A DNA stretch of 64,000 bases from Streptomyces phaeofaciens (GTDB lineage: Bacteria > Actinomycetota > Actinomycetes > Streptomycetales > Streptomycetaceae): the NCBI RefSeq assembly GCF_014648915.1, contig NZ_BMSA01000005.1:1-64000 (forward strand), read 5' to 3'. Both the position numbers and the translations under genes were made by a program. A model generated the notes under the pieces. That model was not told the DNA's origin. It saw nothing but the letters and a program-made list of their open reading frames with translations, and did no database searches. This document shows, piece by piece, positions 36,255 to 44,158 of this stretch (position 1 is its first letter; the number at the start of each line of letters is the position of its first letter).

Positions 36255-36919
36255 GCAGGCGCGTCCTGCCCGTCGGCGACGACGCCCTGCTCGTCGAGGT
36301 GACGTCGGGCGCGGAGGCCGAGGCGCTGCACGCGGAGCTGCTGCGCCGCCGTGCGGCGGGCCTGCTCGGCGTCCGCGAGATCGTCCCGGCGGCCCGCACG
36401 GTCCTGCTGGACGGCCTCGCCGACCCGGCCCGTTGGACTTCCGAACTGACCGGGGCCGAGATCCCGCCCGCCTCAGCACAGGCGGGCGAGGTGATCGAAC
36501 TGCCGGTGCGCTACGACGGCCCCGACCTGGCCGACGTCGCCGCGCACTGGGGTGTCCCGGAGCAGGAGGTGGCCCGCATCCACGCGGCCACCGAGTTCCG
36601 GGTCGCCTTCTGCGGTTTCGCGCCGGGCTTCGGCTACCTCACCGGCCTGCCCGCGCGCTACGACGTGCCGCGCCGGGCCACCCCGCGCACCTCCGTGCCG
36701 GCCGGCTCGGTGGCGCTGGCGGGGCCGTACACGGGCGTGTACCCGCGTGCGTCGCCGGGCGGCTGGCAGCTGATCGGCACCACGGACGCGGTGCTGTGGA
36801 ACCACGCGCGCGTGCCGGCCGCGCTGCTGTCGCCGGGCACGCGCGTACGGTTCGTCCCGGTGGCCGGACCCTCGACAGCCGTGCCGCCGGCCACGCGGGG
36901 ACCGGGAGGCACCGGATGA
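36251..36919 (+). CDS. pxpB: 5-oxoprolinase subunit B (KipI family)
   Basis: The 222-residue protein is the KipI/PxpB subunit. Key motifs are GDDALLVEV near the start, FCGFAPGFGYLTGLP (about 119-133) and PRRATPRTSVPAGSVALAGPYTGVYP, with GGWQLIGTT after it. These are characteristic of the allophanate-hydrolase subunit 1-like fold. It overlaps pxpA by four bases and is overlapped by pxpC, giving a coupled three-subunit enzyme. The alternative reading as a KipI kinase inhibitor is less likely given the complete pxpABC set. Confidence 0.93.
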   Translation: MSRRVLPVGDDALLVEVTSGAEAEALHAELLRRRAAGLLGVREIVPAARTVLLDGLADPARWTSELTGAEIPPASAQAGEVIELPVRYDGPDLADVAAHWGVPEQEVARIHAATEFRVAFCGFAPGFGYLTGLPARYDVPRRATPRTSVPAGSVALAGPYTGVYPRASPGGWQLIGTTDAVLWNHARVPAALLSPGTRVRFVPVAGPSTAVPPATRGPGGTG

Positions 36920-37833
36920 GCGACCGCGCACTCGCCGTGGTCCGCGCCGGGGCGCTGACCACCGTGCAGGACCGGGGGCGTCCGGGACACGCCCACCTCG
37001 GCGTGCCCCGCTCCGGCGCGCTGGACGCCCCGGCGGCGGCCCTGGTCAACCGGCTGGTCGGCAACCCGCCCGACGCGGCCGTCCTGGAGACCACGGTGAC
37101 CGGCTGTGCCCTCAGGCCGCGCTGCGACGTGACGGTGGCGGTCGGCGGGGCGCCCTGCCCGGTGAGCGTGGACGGCCGCCCGGCCCCCTGGGGCGCACCC
37201 GTGCGCGTGCCCGCCGGGAGGGTCCTGGACATAGGATCGGCACTGTCCGGACTGCGTACGTACGTCGCCGTGGGCGGCGGGATCGCGGTGGAACCGGTCC
37301 TCGGCAGCCGCTCCACCGACCTGCTCTCGGGCCTCGGCCCGGTGCCCCTCGCCCACGGCGCGGTCCTCCCTCTGGGCCCCGCGCCGGCCCTGCACACGCG
37401 CGTGGACGTGGCCCCGCAGCCGGCGCCGCCCGCCGAGCTCGTCCTGCGGGTCACCCTCGGACCGCGCGACGACTGGTTCACCGCGGCGGCGGTCCATGCC
37501 TTCACCGCACGCGCGTACCGCGTGTCCCCGGCGAGCAACCGCATCGGGCTGCGCACGGAGGGGCCCGCCCTGGAGCGGGCCCTGACCGGGGAGCTGGCGA
37601 GCGAGGGCATGGTCCTGGGCGCCGTCCAGGTGCCGCCCGACGGCAGACCCGTCGTCTTCCTGGCGGACCACCCGACCACCGGGGGCTACCCGGTGATCGG
37701 GATCGTCCGCCCGGCCGACCTCGCGGCCGCCGCCCAGGCGGTCCCGGGCACCCCGGTCCGCTTCGTGGCGGTACGGCGACGCCGGCCCCCGCATACCGGC
37801 CGGACGGACGGGACATGGCGCGAGCGCACCTAG
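36916..37833 (+). CDS. pxpC: 5-oxoprolinase subunit C (KipA family)
   Basis: This 305-residue subunit has the biotin-dependent carboxyltransferase-like KipA/PxpC fold: TTVQDRGRPGHAHLGVPRSGALD at the start, the middle VAVGGG, and DHPTTGGYPVIG near the end. It completes the PxpABC enzyme. The start overlaps pxpB by ATGA. Its TAG stop codon (37831-37833) lies inside the left arm of the 110-bp palindromic element, and the last 15-20 residues are basic and unlike the family core, so the natural C-terminus may have been altered by that element. Confidence 0.92.
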   Translation: MSDRALAVVRAGALTTVQDRGRPGHAHLGVPRSGALDAPAAALVNRLVGNPPDAAVLETTVTGCALRPRCDVTVAVGGAPCPVSVDGRPAPWGAPVRVPAGRVLDIGSALSGLRTYVAVGGGIAVEPVLGSRSTDLLSGLGPVPLAHGAVLPLGPAPALHTRVDVAPQPAPPAELVLRVTLGPRDDWFTAAAVHAFTARAYRVSPASNRIGLRTEGPALERALTGELASEGMVLGAVQVPPDGRPVVFLADHPTTGGYPVIGIVRPADLAAAAQAVPGTPVRFVAVRRRRPPHTGRTDGTWRERT

Positions 37834-37938
37834 GGCCTCTCTTTCGGATCTTGCCGGGGTCGCGGGGCCTGGCACGCACAGCCGCGCCGCCAACTCCCGC
37901 GGACCGGAGCCGGCCTGATCCGAAAGAAAGGCCCTAGG
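37829..37938. repeat. 110-bp palindromic element (MITE-like or bidirectional terminator)
   Basis: Left arm 37829-37850 and right arm 37917-37938 are 22 bp each and pair at 21 of 22 positions; the left starts CCTAGGGCCTCTCTTTCGG. Pairing resumes inside (GCCGG at 37853-37857 with CCGGC at 37910-37914). Both neighbouring genes stop in the arms: the TAG of pxpC at 37831-37833 and the TAG of the leftward SGNH hydrolase gene at 37934-37936. No target-site duplication is evident. It could be a miniature inverted-repeat element or a large two-way terminator. Confidence 0.75.
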
Positions 37939-38905
37939 CGGCGTCCGGCTGCCGCTCCGCCACCGAGAGCGCGGCCAGCGCCGCGGACACCGCCGCGGTG
38001 GCCCGCAGGTCGAGGCGGGCGCTGGTGCCCCGGGCGCGGTGGCGCAGCTCGTCGGCGGCCAGGGTGAGCAGCTGCGGCAGCAGGTCGGTGCAGCGCCGGG
38101 CCACCCAGCCGGTGCCGGCGGTCGCCAGCCACCACAGGCTCGCCGACCTGGCGGGCGCCGGGAACTCCGGCTCCGGCGAGGGCGGGGTCCCGGTGGCGAG
38201 GCCCGCCCGCGCCAGTTGCGCGTGGAAACGCACGGCCAGCTGCCGGTGCCCCCGCTCGCCGGGGTGGAGCCGGTCCGCGCTCCACATGGCCCGGTCGGTG
38301 AGCCAGGCGCCCTCCGAGGCGTGCAGATGGACGGCCCCGTACCGGTCGGACAGCGCGTGGACGACCGCGTTGACCGCGCGCTGCCGCCGGGCCAGCGGGC
38401 GGGCGAGCGCTCCCGGCAGCCCGAGCATCGCGCCCGGGTCGGGCAGGCAGGCGGTGAGCAGGACGGCGCCCTGCTCGGTGAACGCGCTGTACACCGCGTC
38501 GAGCCGGGTGGCCACGGCGTGGATGTCGAAGGTGCAGCGCAGGGTGTCGTTGACGCCGACGACGACGGACACGACGTCGGGCCGCAGCTCCAGGCCGGCC
38601 GGGAGCTGCCGTTCCAGCACGTCCCGCGTCTGCGCGCCGCTCACCGCGAGGTTGGTGAACTCCACGGACGACTCCACGGGCTCCACGGAACCCTCGGATC
38701 CTTCGGACCCCTCGGACTCCTCGGACCTTTTGGACCCCACAGACCCCACAGACCCCACAGACCCCACAGACCCCACAGACACCGCCGGCTTCTCGGCGAG
38801 CCCGTCGGCGAGCAGCGCGGCCCAGCCGCGCCACCCCTCCCCCACGGGATCCCCCACGCCTTCGGTGAGCGAGTCCCCGAGCGCGACGAACCGCACGGGT
38901 CTCAT
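37934..38905 (-). CDS. SGNH/GDSL-family hydrolase with internal tandem-repeat insert
   Basis: This 323-residue esterase-like protein starts directly with block I VALGDSLTEG (nucleophile Ser), followed by block II LAVSGAQT, block III VVGVNDTL and block V DRLHPGERGH with the Asp/His pair. Between blocks I and II lies a low-complexity insert (about 50-85) with VGS repeated five times and EGS repeats, coded by 9-bp tandem DNA. The ATG at 38905 has GGAGGG upstream and overlaps the preceding glycosyltransferase stop by ATGA. No signal peptide is seen. Its stop codon lies in the 110-bp palindromic element. It may deacylate a product of the two upstream glycosyltransferases. Confidence 0.87.
   Translation of the reverse strand: MRPVRFVALGDSLTEGVGDPVGEGWRGWAALLADGLAEKPAVSVGSVGSVGSVGSVGSKRSEESEGSEGSEGSVEPVESSVEFTNLAVSGAQTRDVLERQLPAGLELRPDVVSVVVGVNDTLRCTFDIHAVATRLDAVYSAFTEQGAVLLTACLPDPGAMLGLPGALARPLARRQRAVNAVVHALSDRYGAVHLHASEGAWLTDRAMWSADRLHPGERGHRQLAVRFHAQLARAGLATGTPPSPEPEFPAPARSASLWWLATAGTGWVARRCTDLLPQLLTLAADELRHRARGTSARLDLRATAAVSAALAALSVAERQPDAA
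38734..38778. repeat. 9-bp tandem repeat inside the SGNH hydrolase gene
   Basis: Five perfect tandem copies of ACCCCACAG run from 38734 to 38778 and encode VGS repeats on the minus strand. Degenerate 9-bp units (TCGGACCCC-like) continue to the left to about 38690 and encode the EGS repeats. Since the unit is a multiple of three, copy changes keep the frame. Confidence 0.9.
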
Positions 38906-40212
38906 CCGAGCCCTCCGGAGACGAAGGGACGGGTCGGCGTCGACACACCGGTCGCGTCGGGACGGGACGGCACCGTCGCGTCGTGTGCCGCCAGGAACGC
39001 CTCCACCGCCGTTCCCCACCCGAAACACTCCGCCCGCGCGCGGGCGCTCTCGCGCCGCTCCCCCTCCGGACGCGCGAGAAGGCACTCCACCGCGTCGGCG
39101 AACGCCTCTCCGCGGTCGGCGGCGACGGCCCCCGCGCCGCCGATGACCTCCGGCAGGGCGGACGAGGCGCTCACGACCACCGGCGTCCCGCAGGCCAGCG
39201 CCTCCAGCGCGGCCAGGCCGAACGTCTCCGCCGGCCCCGGGGCCAGGCAGACGTCGGCGCAGGCCTGGAGCGCGCCCAGCGCGTCCCGGTCGGTGACGTG
39301 CCCGAGGAAGGTCACGGGCAGTGCCCGTTCCCGTGCGCGTTGTGCGAGCCGGGCCCGCAGCGGCCCGTCCCCGGCGACGAGCAGCCGCGCCCGCACGCCC
39401 CGCCGCACCAGCGCCTCCAGGGCGTCCAGTGCCGTCGCGGGCCGCTTCTCCACGGACAGCCGGGTGCACGTCACCAGCAGGACCTCGTCCTCGCGCGCGT
39501 GGCGGGCCCGCAGCCCGGCGTCGTAGAGCGAGGGGTGCCGTTCGGCCAGGTCGACGCCGAGCGGTGCCCGCACCACGTTCCGGGCGCCGATCCGTACGAA
39601 CTCCCGCTCGGCGAACTCGGTCGTGCAGACCACGCGCGCGTACGTGTGCGCCGTACGGATGTTGAGCGCGTCGGCGGCCCGCCGGGCGGCCGGCTCCGGC
39701 AGGCCCCAGGTGCGCAGCACGCCGTCGGCGGTCTCGTGGGAGACCATCACCGCGGGCACCCGGGCCCGCCGCGCCCATCTGCCGGTCCACCGCAGCGTCG
39801 TACGGTCGCAGACCTCCAGGCGGTCCGGGGCGAGGTCCTCCAGCAGGCGGGCGACGCGCCGCTTGTCGGTGAGTACGCGGTAGCCGCCGGTACCCGGCAG
39901 CAGCGGCCCGGGCAGGGTGATCACCCGGCCCTGCTCGGTCTCCCGGTCGTCCGCCCGCTCACCGGGCACGATCAGGACGGACTCGTGTCCCGCCGCCCGG
40001 TAGCCCTTGCCCAGCTCGCGCAGCGCGGTGCGCAGCCCGCCCGATGCGGGGGCCACGAAGTTGGCGAGCCGCACGATCCGCAACGCCTCACCCTTCGCCG
40101 CGGGAGCCCAGGGAGCCCCGGAGGCCCCGGGGGTCCCGGAGGCCCCGGAGACCCCAGAAACCGGGGAAGCCCCGTAGGCCTCGCCACCCGTCGACGCCCG
40201 TCCCGCGCTCAC
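38902..40212 (-). CDS. GT4-type glycosyltransferase
   Basis: This 436-residue protein has the GT-B fold of family 4 glycosyltransferases. The acceptor half starts after about 45 residues (RIVRLANFVAPASGGLRTALRELG); the donor half has TRLSVEKRPATALDALE and the nucleotide-sugar motif PGPAETFGLAALEALACGTPVV. The first 45 residues are a Gly/Ser/Pro/Ala-rich tract coded by CCCCGGAGG-like DNA repeats. The GTG at 40212 overlaps the upstream glycosyltransferase stop by GTGA. The sugar donor is not evident; GDP-mannose is plausible from its neighbour. Confidence 0.87.
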   Translation of the reverse strand: MSAGRASTGGEAYGASPVSGVSGASGTPGASGAPWAPAAKGEALRIVRLANFVAPASGGLRTALRELGKGYRAAGHESVLIVPGERADDRETEQGRVITLPGPLLPGTGGYRVLTDKRRVARLLEDLAPDRLEVCDRTTLRWTGRWARRARVPAVMVSHETADGVLRTWGLPEPAARRAADALNIRTAHTYARVVCTTEFAEREFVRIGARNVVRAPLGVDLAERHPSLYDAGLRARHAREDEVLLVTCTRLSVEKRPATALDALEALVRRGVRARLLVAGDGPLRARLAQRARERALPVTFLGHVTDRDALGALQACADVCLAPGPAETFGLAALEALACGTPVVVSASSALPEVIGGAGAVAADRGEAFADAVECLLARPEGERRESARARAECFGWGTAVEAFLAAHDATVPSRPDATGVSTPTRPFVSGGLG

Positions 40213-41336
40213 GCCGCCACCACCGGTCGGCGCGCGGCGAGCACGTCCGTGTAGTGACCGAGCAGCTGGTCGCCGACGGCGGCCCAGGTACGGCCCTCGA
40301 CGGTTGCGCGTCCGGCGGCCCCGTACGCCGTCCGCAGTGCGGGGTCGGCGGCCAGGGAGGCCACCGCGTCCCGTACCGCGTCGGCGTCGCGCGGCGGGAC
40401 GAGCAGGCCGGTGCGGCCGTGCGCGACGAGGTCCAGGGGGCCGCCGGCAGCGGGCGCGACGACCGGCACACCGCTGGCCATGGCCTCCTGCACGGTCTGG
40501 CAGAACGTCTCGAAGGGGCCGGTGTGCACGAAGACGTCCAGCGAGGCGAAGATCCGGGCGAGCTCGTCGCCGGTGCGGCGGCCCAGGAGGGCCGCGCCGG
40601 GCAGGGCCTCCGTCAGCTGTGCCTGGCTGGGCCCGTCGCCCACCACCACGACCCGTACGCCGTCCAGCCCGCACGCGCCGGCCAGCAGTTCGACCTGCTT
40701 CTCGGGGGCGAGGCGGCCGACGTAGCCGACGAGCACCTCACCGTTCGGGGCGAGTGCGCGGCGCAGTGCCTCGTCGCGGCGGTCGGGGCGGAACCGTTCG
40801 GTGTCCACACCACGCTGCCACAGCTTCACCCGGGGCACGCCGTGGGTCTCCAGGTCCCGCAGGGCGGGGCCGGAGGGGGCGAGGGTGAGGTCGGCGGCGG
40901 CGTGGACGGACCGTATCCGTCGCCAGGCGGCGGCCTCACCGGCGTGCACATAGGTGCGGGCGTATCCGGCCAGGTCGGTCTGGTAGACGGCGACGGCGGG
41001 GATGCCGAGCCGGGCGGCGGCGGCCATGCCGCGGACGCCGAGGACGAAGGGGCTGGCCAGGTGCACGATGTCGGCCCGGTGCTCGACGATGGCCGCGGCG
41101 ACACGTCGGCTGGGGAGGGCGACGCGGACCTGGGGGTAGCCCGGGAGCGGGAGGGAGGGGACACGGACGACGGGGCACGGCGCGAGGGCGTCCGGCCCGG
41201 TACCGGCGGCGGTGGCCGGTGCGACGACGAGCGGGGAGTGACCGCGATCTACGAGGTGCCGGGCGGTCTGGAGCGCGCAGTGGGCCACGCCGTTCACGTC
41301 GGGGGGAAAGGATTCGGTCACGATGACGACACGCAT
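40209..41336 (-). CDS. GT4 glycosyltransferase, probable GDP-mannose-dependent mannosyltransferase
   Basis: The 375-residue protein is close in style to the actinobacterial alpha-mannosyltransferases MgtA/PimB: it begins RVVIVTESFPPDVNGV, has YQTDLAGYARTY, GRLAPEKQVELL (the donor-phosphate lysine) and GPFETFCQTVQEAMASGVPVVAP with the ExxxxxxxE pattern. It would act on the inner face of the membrane on a lipid or glycan acceptor. It is the first gene of a coupled trio with a second glycosyltransferase and the SGNH hydrolase. The ATG at 41336 has no strong ribosome site. Confidence 0.87.
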   Translation of the reverse strand: MRVVIVTESFPPDVNGVAHCALQTARHLVDRGHSPLVVAPATAAGTGPDALAPCPVVRVPSLPLPGYPQVRVALPSRRVAAAIVEHRADIVHLASPFVLGVRGMAAAARLGIPAVAVYQTDLAGYARTYVHAGEAAAWRRIRSVHAAADLTLAPSGPALRDLETHGVPRVKLWQRGVDTERFRPDRRDEALRRALAPNGEVLVGYVGRLAPEKQVELLAGACGLDGVRVVVVGDGPSQAQLTEALPGAALLGRRTGDELARIFASLDVFVHTGPFETFCQTVQEAMASGVPVVAPAAGGPLDLVAHGRTGLLVPPRDADAVRDAVASLAADPALRTAYGAAGRATVEGRTWAAVGDQLLGHYTDVLAARRPVVAA

Positions 41337-41426
41337 ACCGGTGTTGTCGCCGTGCTGGACGTGCCCGCGTCAACGTGGATCTTTCCGGACGCCGAACGTC
41401 CCATGAGCGTTGCGCTGCGCACCCGA

Positions 41427-41461
41427 GCAGGTCAGACGGCATCCATGCGCGTCTGACCTGC
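41427..41461 (-). terminator. hairpin downstream of HEAT-repeat gene
   Basis: Perfect 12-bp arms (41427-41438, GCAGGTCAGACG, and 41450-41461) enclose an 11-base loop, with further ACCC/GGGT pairing outside. It lies 44 bp after the stop of the leftward HEAT-repeat gene and before the mannosyltransferase gene. Confidence 0.7.
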
Positions 41462-41505
41462 GGGTCACTCCGCGTTCACCCACCGGGTACGCGTGTGTCC
41501 GGCGG

Positions 41506-42927
41506 TTACACGGCGGACGCCGGGTCCGGCCCGATCCGGCTCCGTACGGCCGTCTGCACCTCGGCCTCCTCGGCGGGGTCGGCGGCGAGCCGGCGCAGGC
41601 GTTCCACGACCCGGGCGTCGCCGGTCTCGGCGTGCCGGGCGGCGATCTCGCGGGTGGCCTCCTCGCAGTCCCAGAGGCACTCGACGGCGAAGCCGCTGGC
41701 GAAGGAGGGGTCGGTGGCGGCGAGGGCGCGGGCGCAGCGCCCGCGCAGATGGGAGGAGGCCGTCTCGCGGTAGATATGGCGCAGGACGGGGGCGGCGCAG
41801 ACGATGCCGAGGCGTCCGGCGCCGTCGACGAGGGTCCACAGGGTGGGGGCGTCGCAGCCCTCGCCGCGTACGGCCTCGCGCAGGGCGCCGAGGACGAGGT
41901 CGCTGTCCTTGGTGCCGCCCAGGCAGGCGAGCATGCGTCCGGCGGCGGCTCCGAGCGCGTCGGGCCGGCGGGCCCAGCCGCGGGCCCGGTCGACGGCGGC
42001 CATGCTGCGCATGCGCTCGAAGGCGTCGACGGCGGCCTCGACGACGGGCGTGGTGCCGGTGGCCACGGCCCGTTCGACGAGGGCGAGGGCGGCGGGGTCG
42101 TTGCAGTCGGCAAGGTAGCGCAGGGCGGTGCAGCGGGCGCCCTCGGTGCCGTCCTCGGCGGCCCGCACGATCTCCGGCCGGTCCTCGGGGCCGGCCACGG
42201 CGACCAGGCACCGGGCGGCGGGCACATGGAGCGCGGCGCCGCGTTCGACGCCCTGCTGGGCCCATTCGAAGACGGCGTTCACGCTCCAGCCGGGGCGTGG
42301 TCCGCCCGGACTCATCTGGCGTTGCCAGCGGTCGAAGCAGCCGGCCTCCTGGGCGGCACGCACGCGTGTGGCGACGGGCTCGCGGGGGTCCTCGGCCCAC
42401 AGCCGCCAGGGCCGTGGCTCGAAGGCGTCGCGGACGGCGGCGGCCAGCTCGGCCTCGCCCTCGGCGTCGGTCGCGAACCGCGCGAGCACCGGCACGGCCA
42501 GGGCGCGCAGCCCGGCGTCGTCGTCGCGCAGCGCGAGTTCGTCCAGGGCCCAGGCCCAGTTGGCGCCCGAGGCCGCGTATCTGCGCAGCAGTTCGAGGGC
42601 TTCCCGCCTGCCGTAGGAGGCGAGATGGCCGAGGACGGCCAGGGCCAGGCCCGTGCGTGACTCCTCGGTGTCGAAGACGTCCTCGACGTCGAAGAGGTGC
42701 GCCTCGATCTCGTCGAGGTCGCCGCCGAGGTCGAGGTAGAGCCGGGCGTAGTACAGGGAGCGGTTCTCCACCTGCCAGTCGTGGCGGGGGTCCCGCAGCA
42801 CGCAGTGGTTCAGAGCCGCGAGCGCTTCGGCGCGCGGTGCGGTGAGCGCGTGCAGCGTGCCGTCGCCGCGGCCCCTCTGGAGGAGGCCGAGCAGCGTACC
42901 GCTGGGCGCTATGACCGGATCGAACAT
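41506..42927 (-). CDS. HEAT-repeat protein
   Basis: This 473-residue soluble protein is built of paired helices with recurring Ala/Leu/Arg patterns such as GLALAVLGHLASYGRREALELLRRYAA, ARCTALRYLADCNDPAALALVERA and LRGRCARALAATDPSFASG, typical of HEAT repeats. It should be a protein-interaction scaffold; no catalytic motif is visible. The ATG at 42927 is chosen because GAGG lies about ten bases upstream; a GTG five codons earlier has no ribosome site. It is single, followed by a terminator hairpin. Confidence 0.8.
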   Translation of the reverse strand: MFDPVIAPSGTLLGLLQRGRGDGTLHALTAPRAEALAALNHCVLRDPRHDWQVENRSLYYARLYLDLGGDLDEIEAHLFDVEDVFDTEESRTGLALAVLGHLASYGRREALELLRRYAASGANWAWALDELALRDDDAGLRALAVPVLARFATDAEGEAELAAAVRDAFEPRPWRLWAEDPREPVATRVRAAQEAGCFDRWQRQMSPGGPRPGWSVNAVFEWAQQGVERGAALHVPAARCLVAVAGPEDRPEIVRAAEDGTEGARCTALRYLADCNDPAALALVERAVATGTTPVVEAAVDAFERMRSMAAVDRARGWARRPDALGAAAGRMLACLGGTKDSDLVLGALREAVRGEGCDAPTLWTLVDGAGRLGIVCAAPVLRHIYRETASSHLRGRCARALAATDPSFASGFAVECLWDCEEATREIAARHAETGDARVVERLRRLAADPAEEAEVQTAVRSRIGPDPASAV

Positions 42928-42972
42928 GGGAAACAGCCTCACATCAAGCGTCGACGCAACCGGGGACGTGCA

Positions 42973-43032
42973 CTACCTGGCCGCGTGACAACACGTCGGG
43001 GCGCCCGCCGTTTCCTGCTTGCTGTAGACCAT
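42973..43032 (-). CDS. possible 19-residue leader peptide upstream of the HEAT gene
   Basis: A short frame, MVYSKQETAGAPTCCHAAR, begins with ATG right after a good AGAGGAAG ribosome site and ends 45 bp before the HEAT-repeat start. It has a double Cys near the end. It could be a leader peptide or chance. The rest of the 328-bp gap (42928-43255) shows no other gene. Confidence 0.25.
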   Translation of the reverse strand: MVYSKQETAGAPTCCHAAR

Positions 43033-43255
43033 CTTCCTCTGCCTCTCGTCGGTGGCCCATGCGGACCGCATCACGGCCCGCGCGGTGCGGCAACACCTGC
43101 CCAGCCATCGCGTCCGTGAATCACGTCGTCATGATGACCCGGCTGTTCTGCCTGCCGCGACCGAAATTTCCGGCGGCCTTGTACCGCCTCCCCCGTGGTC
43201 GTCGATTTACCTGGTCAGGAACTGCTGTCGCACGTTGCCTGCTCGGACCGTCGGC

Positions 43256-43648
43256 TCAGTGCGCGCCGAACAGTTCGAGCAGTTCGGTCCTGGCGAACAT
43301 CCGGGCCGTGTCGACGGCCGAGGGAGTGCCCGCGGCCGGATCGGCTCCGGCCTCCAGCAGGACCTTGATCACCTCGGTCTCGCCCTTGAAGGCGGCCCCG
43401 GCGAGCGGGGTCTGGCCCCGGTCGTTGATCCGGTCGGCCTCGGCGCCGCGGGCCAGCAGGGCCCGGACCGCGTCGGCGTGGCCGTGGTAGGCCGCGAGCA
43501 TCACGAGCGAGTCGCCGCGGTCGTTGGTGAGGTTGGCCGGGACGCCCGCGTCGACGTACGCCACGAGCTCCTCGGTCCGGCCCTGCCGGGCCAGATCGAA
43601 GATCTTGGTCGCCAGCTCCACGACCTCGGGGTCGGGGGCTTCAGTCAT
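43256..43648 (-). CDS. ankyrin-repeat protein
   Basis: The 130-residue protein consists of three to four ankyrin repeats with the usual helix-turn-helix-loop pattern, for example NDRGDSLVMLAAYHGHADAVRALLARGAEADRINDRGQTPLAGAAFKGETEVIKVLLEAGADP. It is a cytoplasmic protein-interaction module with no catalytic motif. Standalone ankyrin proteins of this length are common in Streptomyces. The ATG at 43648 is consistent with the family start. It is divergent from the small membrane protein gene at 43912. Confidence 0.88.
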   Translation of the reverse strand: MTEAPDPEVVELATKIFDLARQGRTEELVAYVDAGVPANLTNDRGDSLVMLAAYHGHADAVRALLARGAEADRINDRGQTPLAGAAFKGETEVIKVLLEAGADPAAGTPSAVDTARMFARTELLELFGAH

Positions 43649-43911
43649 CGGCCCGGTCCGCCTCTCACTACAACCGTTCAGGTGAATCGTCAGCGTACTG
43701 GCTCGTCGCGCACATGGCCGGTGCCCTCCGAGGCAAAGATCCCGAAGAGACCCGTTCGACGCAATTCTCCTGCTCAGGCGGCCCAGCAGACCTTCAGCCA
43801 CCTGGGGGAAATCGTGGGGATTTCACCCAGTTGCACCTTTTATCGTATAGATACATGCTGTGATCCTGGAAGTACTCATGGTGACTGTCCCCACGAACCA
43901 GGAGATCCCCA

Positions 43912-44106
43912 ATGATCCTCTCCGTCTCAGGCGTCGTCCTGCTCGGCATCGTCGTCTTCCTCTTCTTCCGCAAGGACGGCCTCAAGCCGTCGCACTGCTT
44001 CGCGTCGACCCTGTTCGGCTTCTACCTGGCGAGCACGGCCATCGCCCCGAGCATCAAGGCAGGCGGCGAGAGCCTGGCCAGCCTCCTCGGCGGCATCAAG
44101 TTCTGA
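43912..44106 (+). CDS. 64-residue membrane protein (Spd-like)
   Basis: This small protein has two hydrophobic helices: SVSGVVLLGIVVFLFF at 4-19 and FASTLFGFYLASTAIAP at 30-46, with a short amphipathic tail. The RBS GGAG at 43901-43904 is ideal, supporting a real gene. Small two-helix proteins of this style accompany tra/spd genes in Streptomyces conjugative elements, and here it precedes an FtsK-like gene by 52 bp. The function is not known. The upstream 110 bp is AT-rich and probably holds the promoter. Confidence 0.75.
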   Translation: MILSVSGVVLLGIVVFLFFRKDGLKPSHCFASTLFGFYLASTAIAPSIKAGGESLASLLGGIKF

Positions 44107-44158
44107 CGCCGCCACACCCGCCGTCCGTCCGTTCCGTACGCACCATCAGGAGACAGCT

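Noticed and set aside
43831..43851. TTGCAC/TATAGA promoter upstream of the 64-residue protein gene
   Set aside because: The two hexamers are only 9 bp apart, too close for a sigma-70-type promoter; the AT-rich region may still hold a promoter not identified here.
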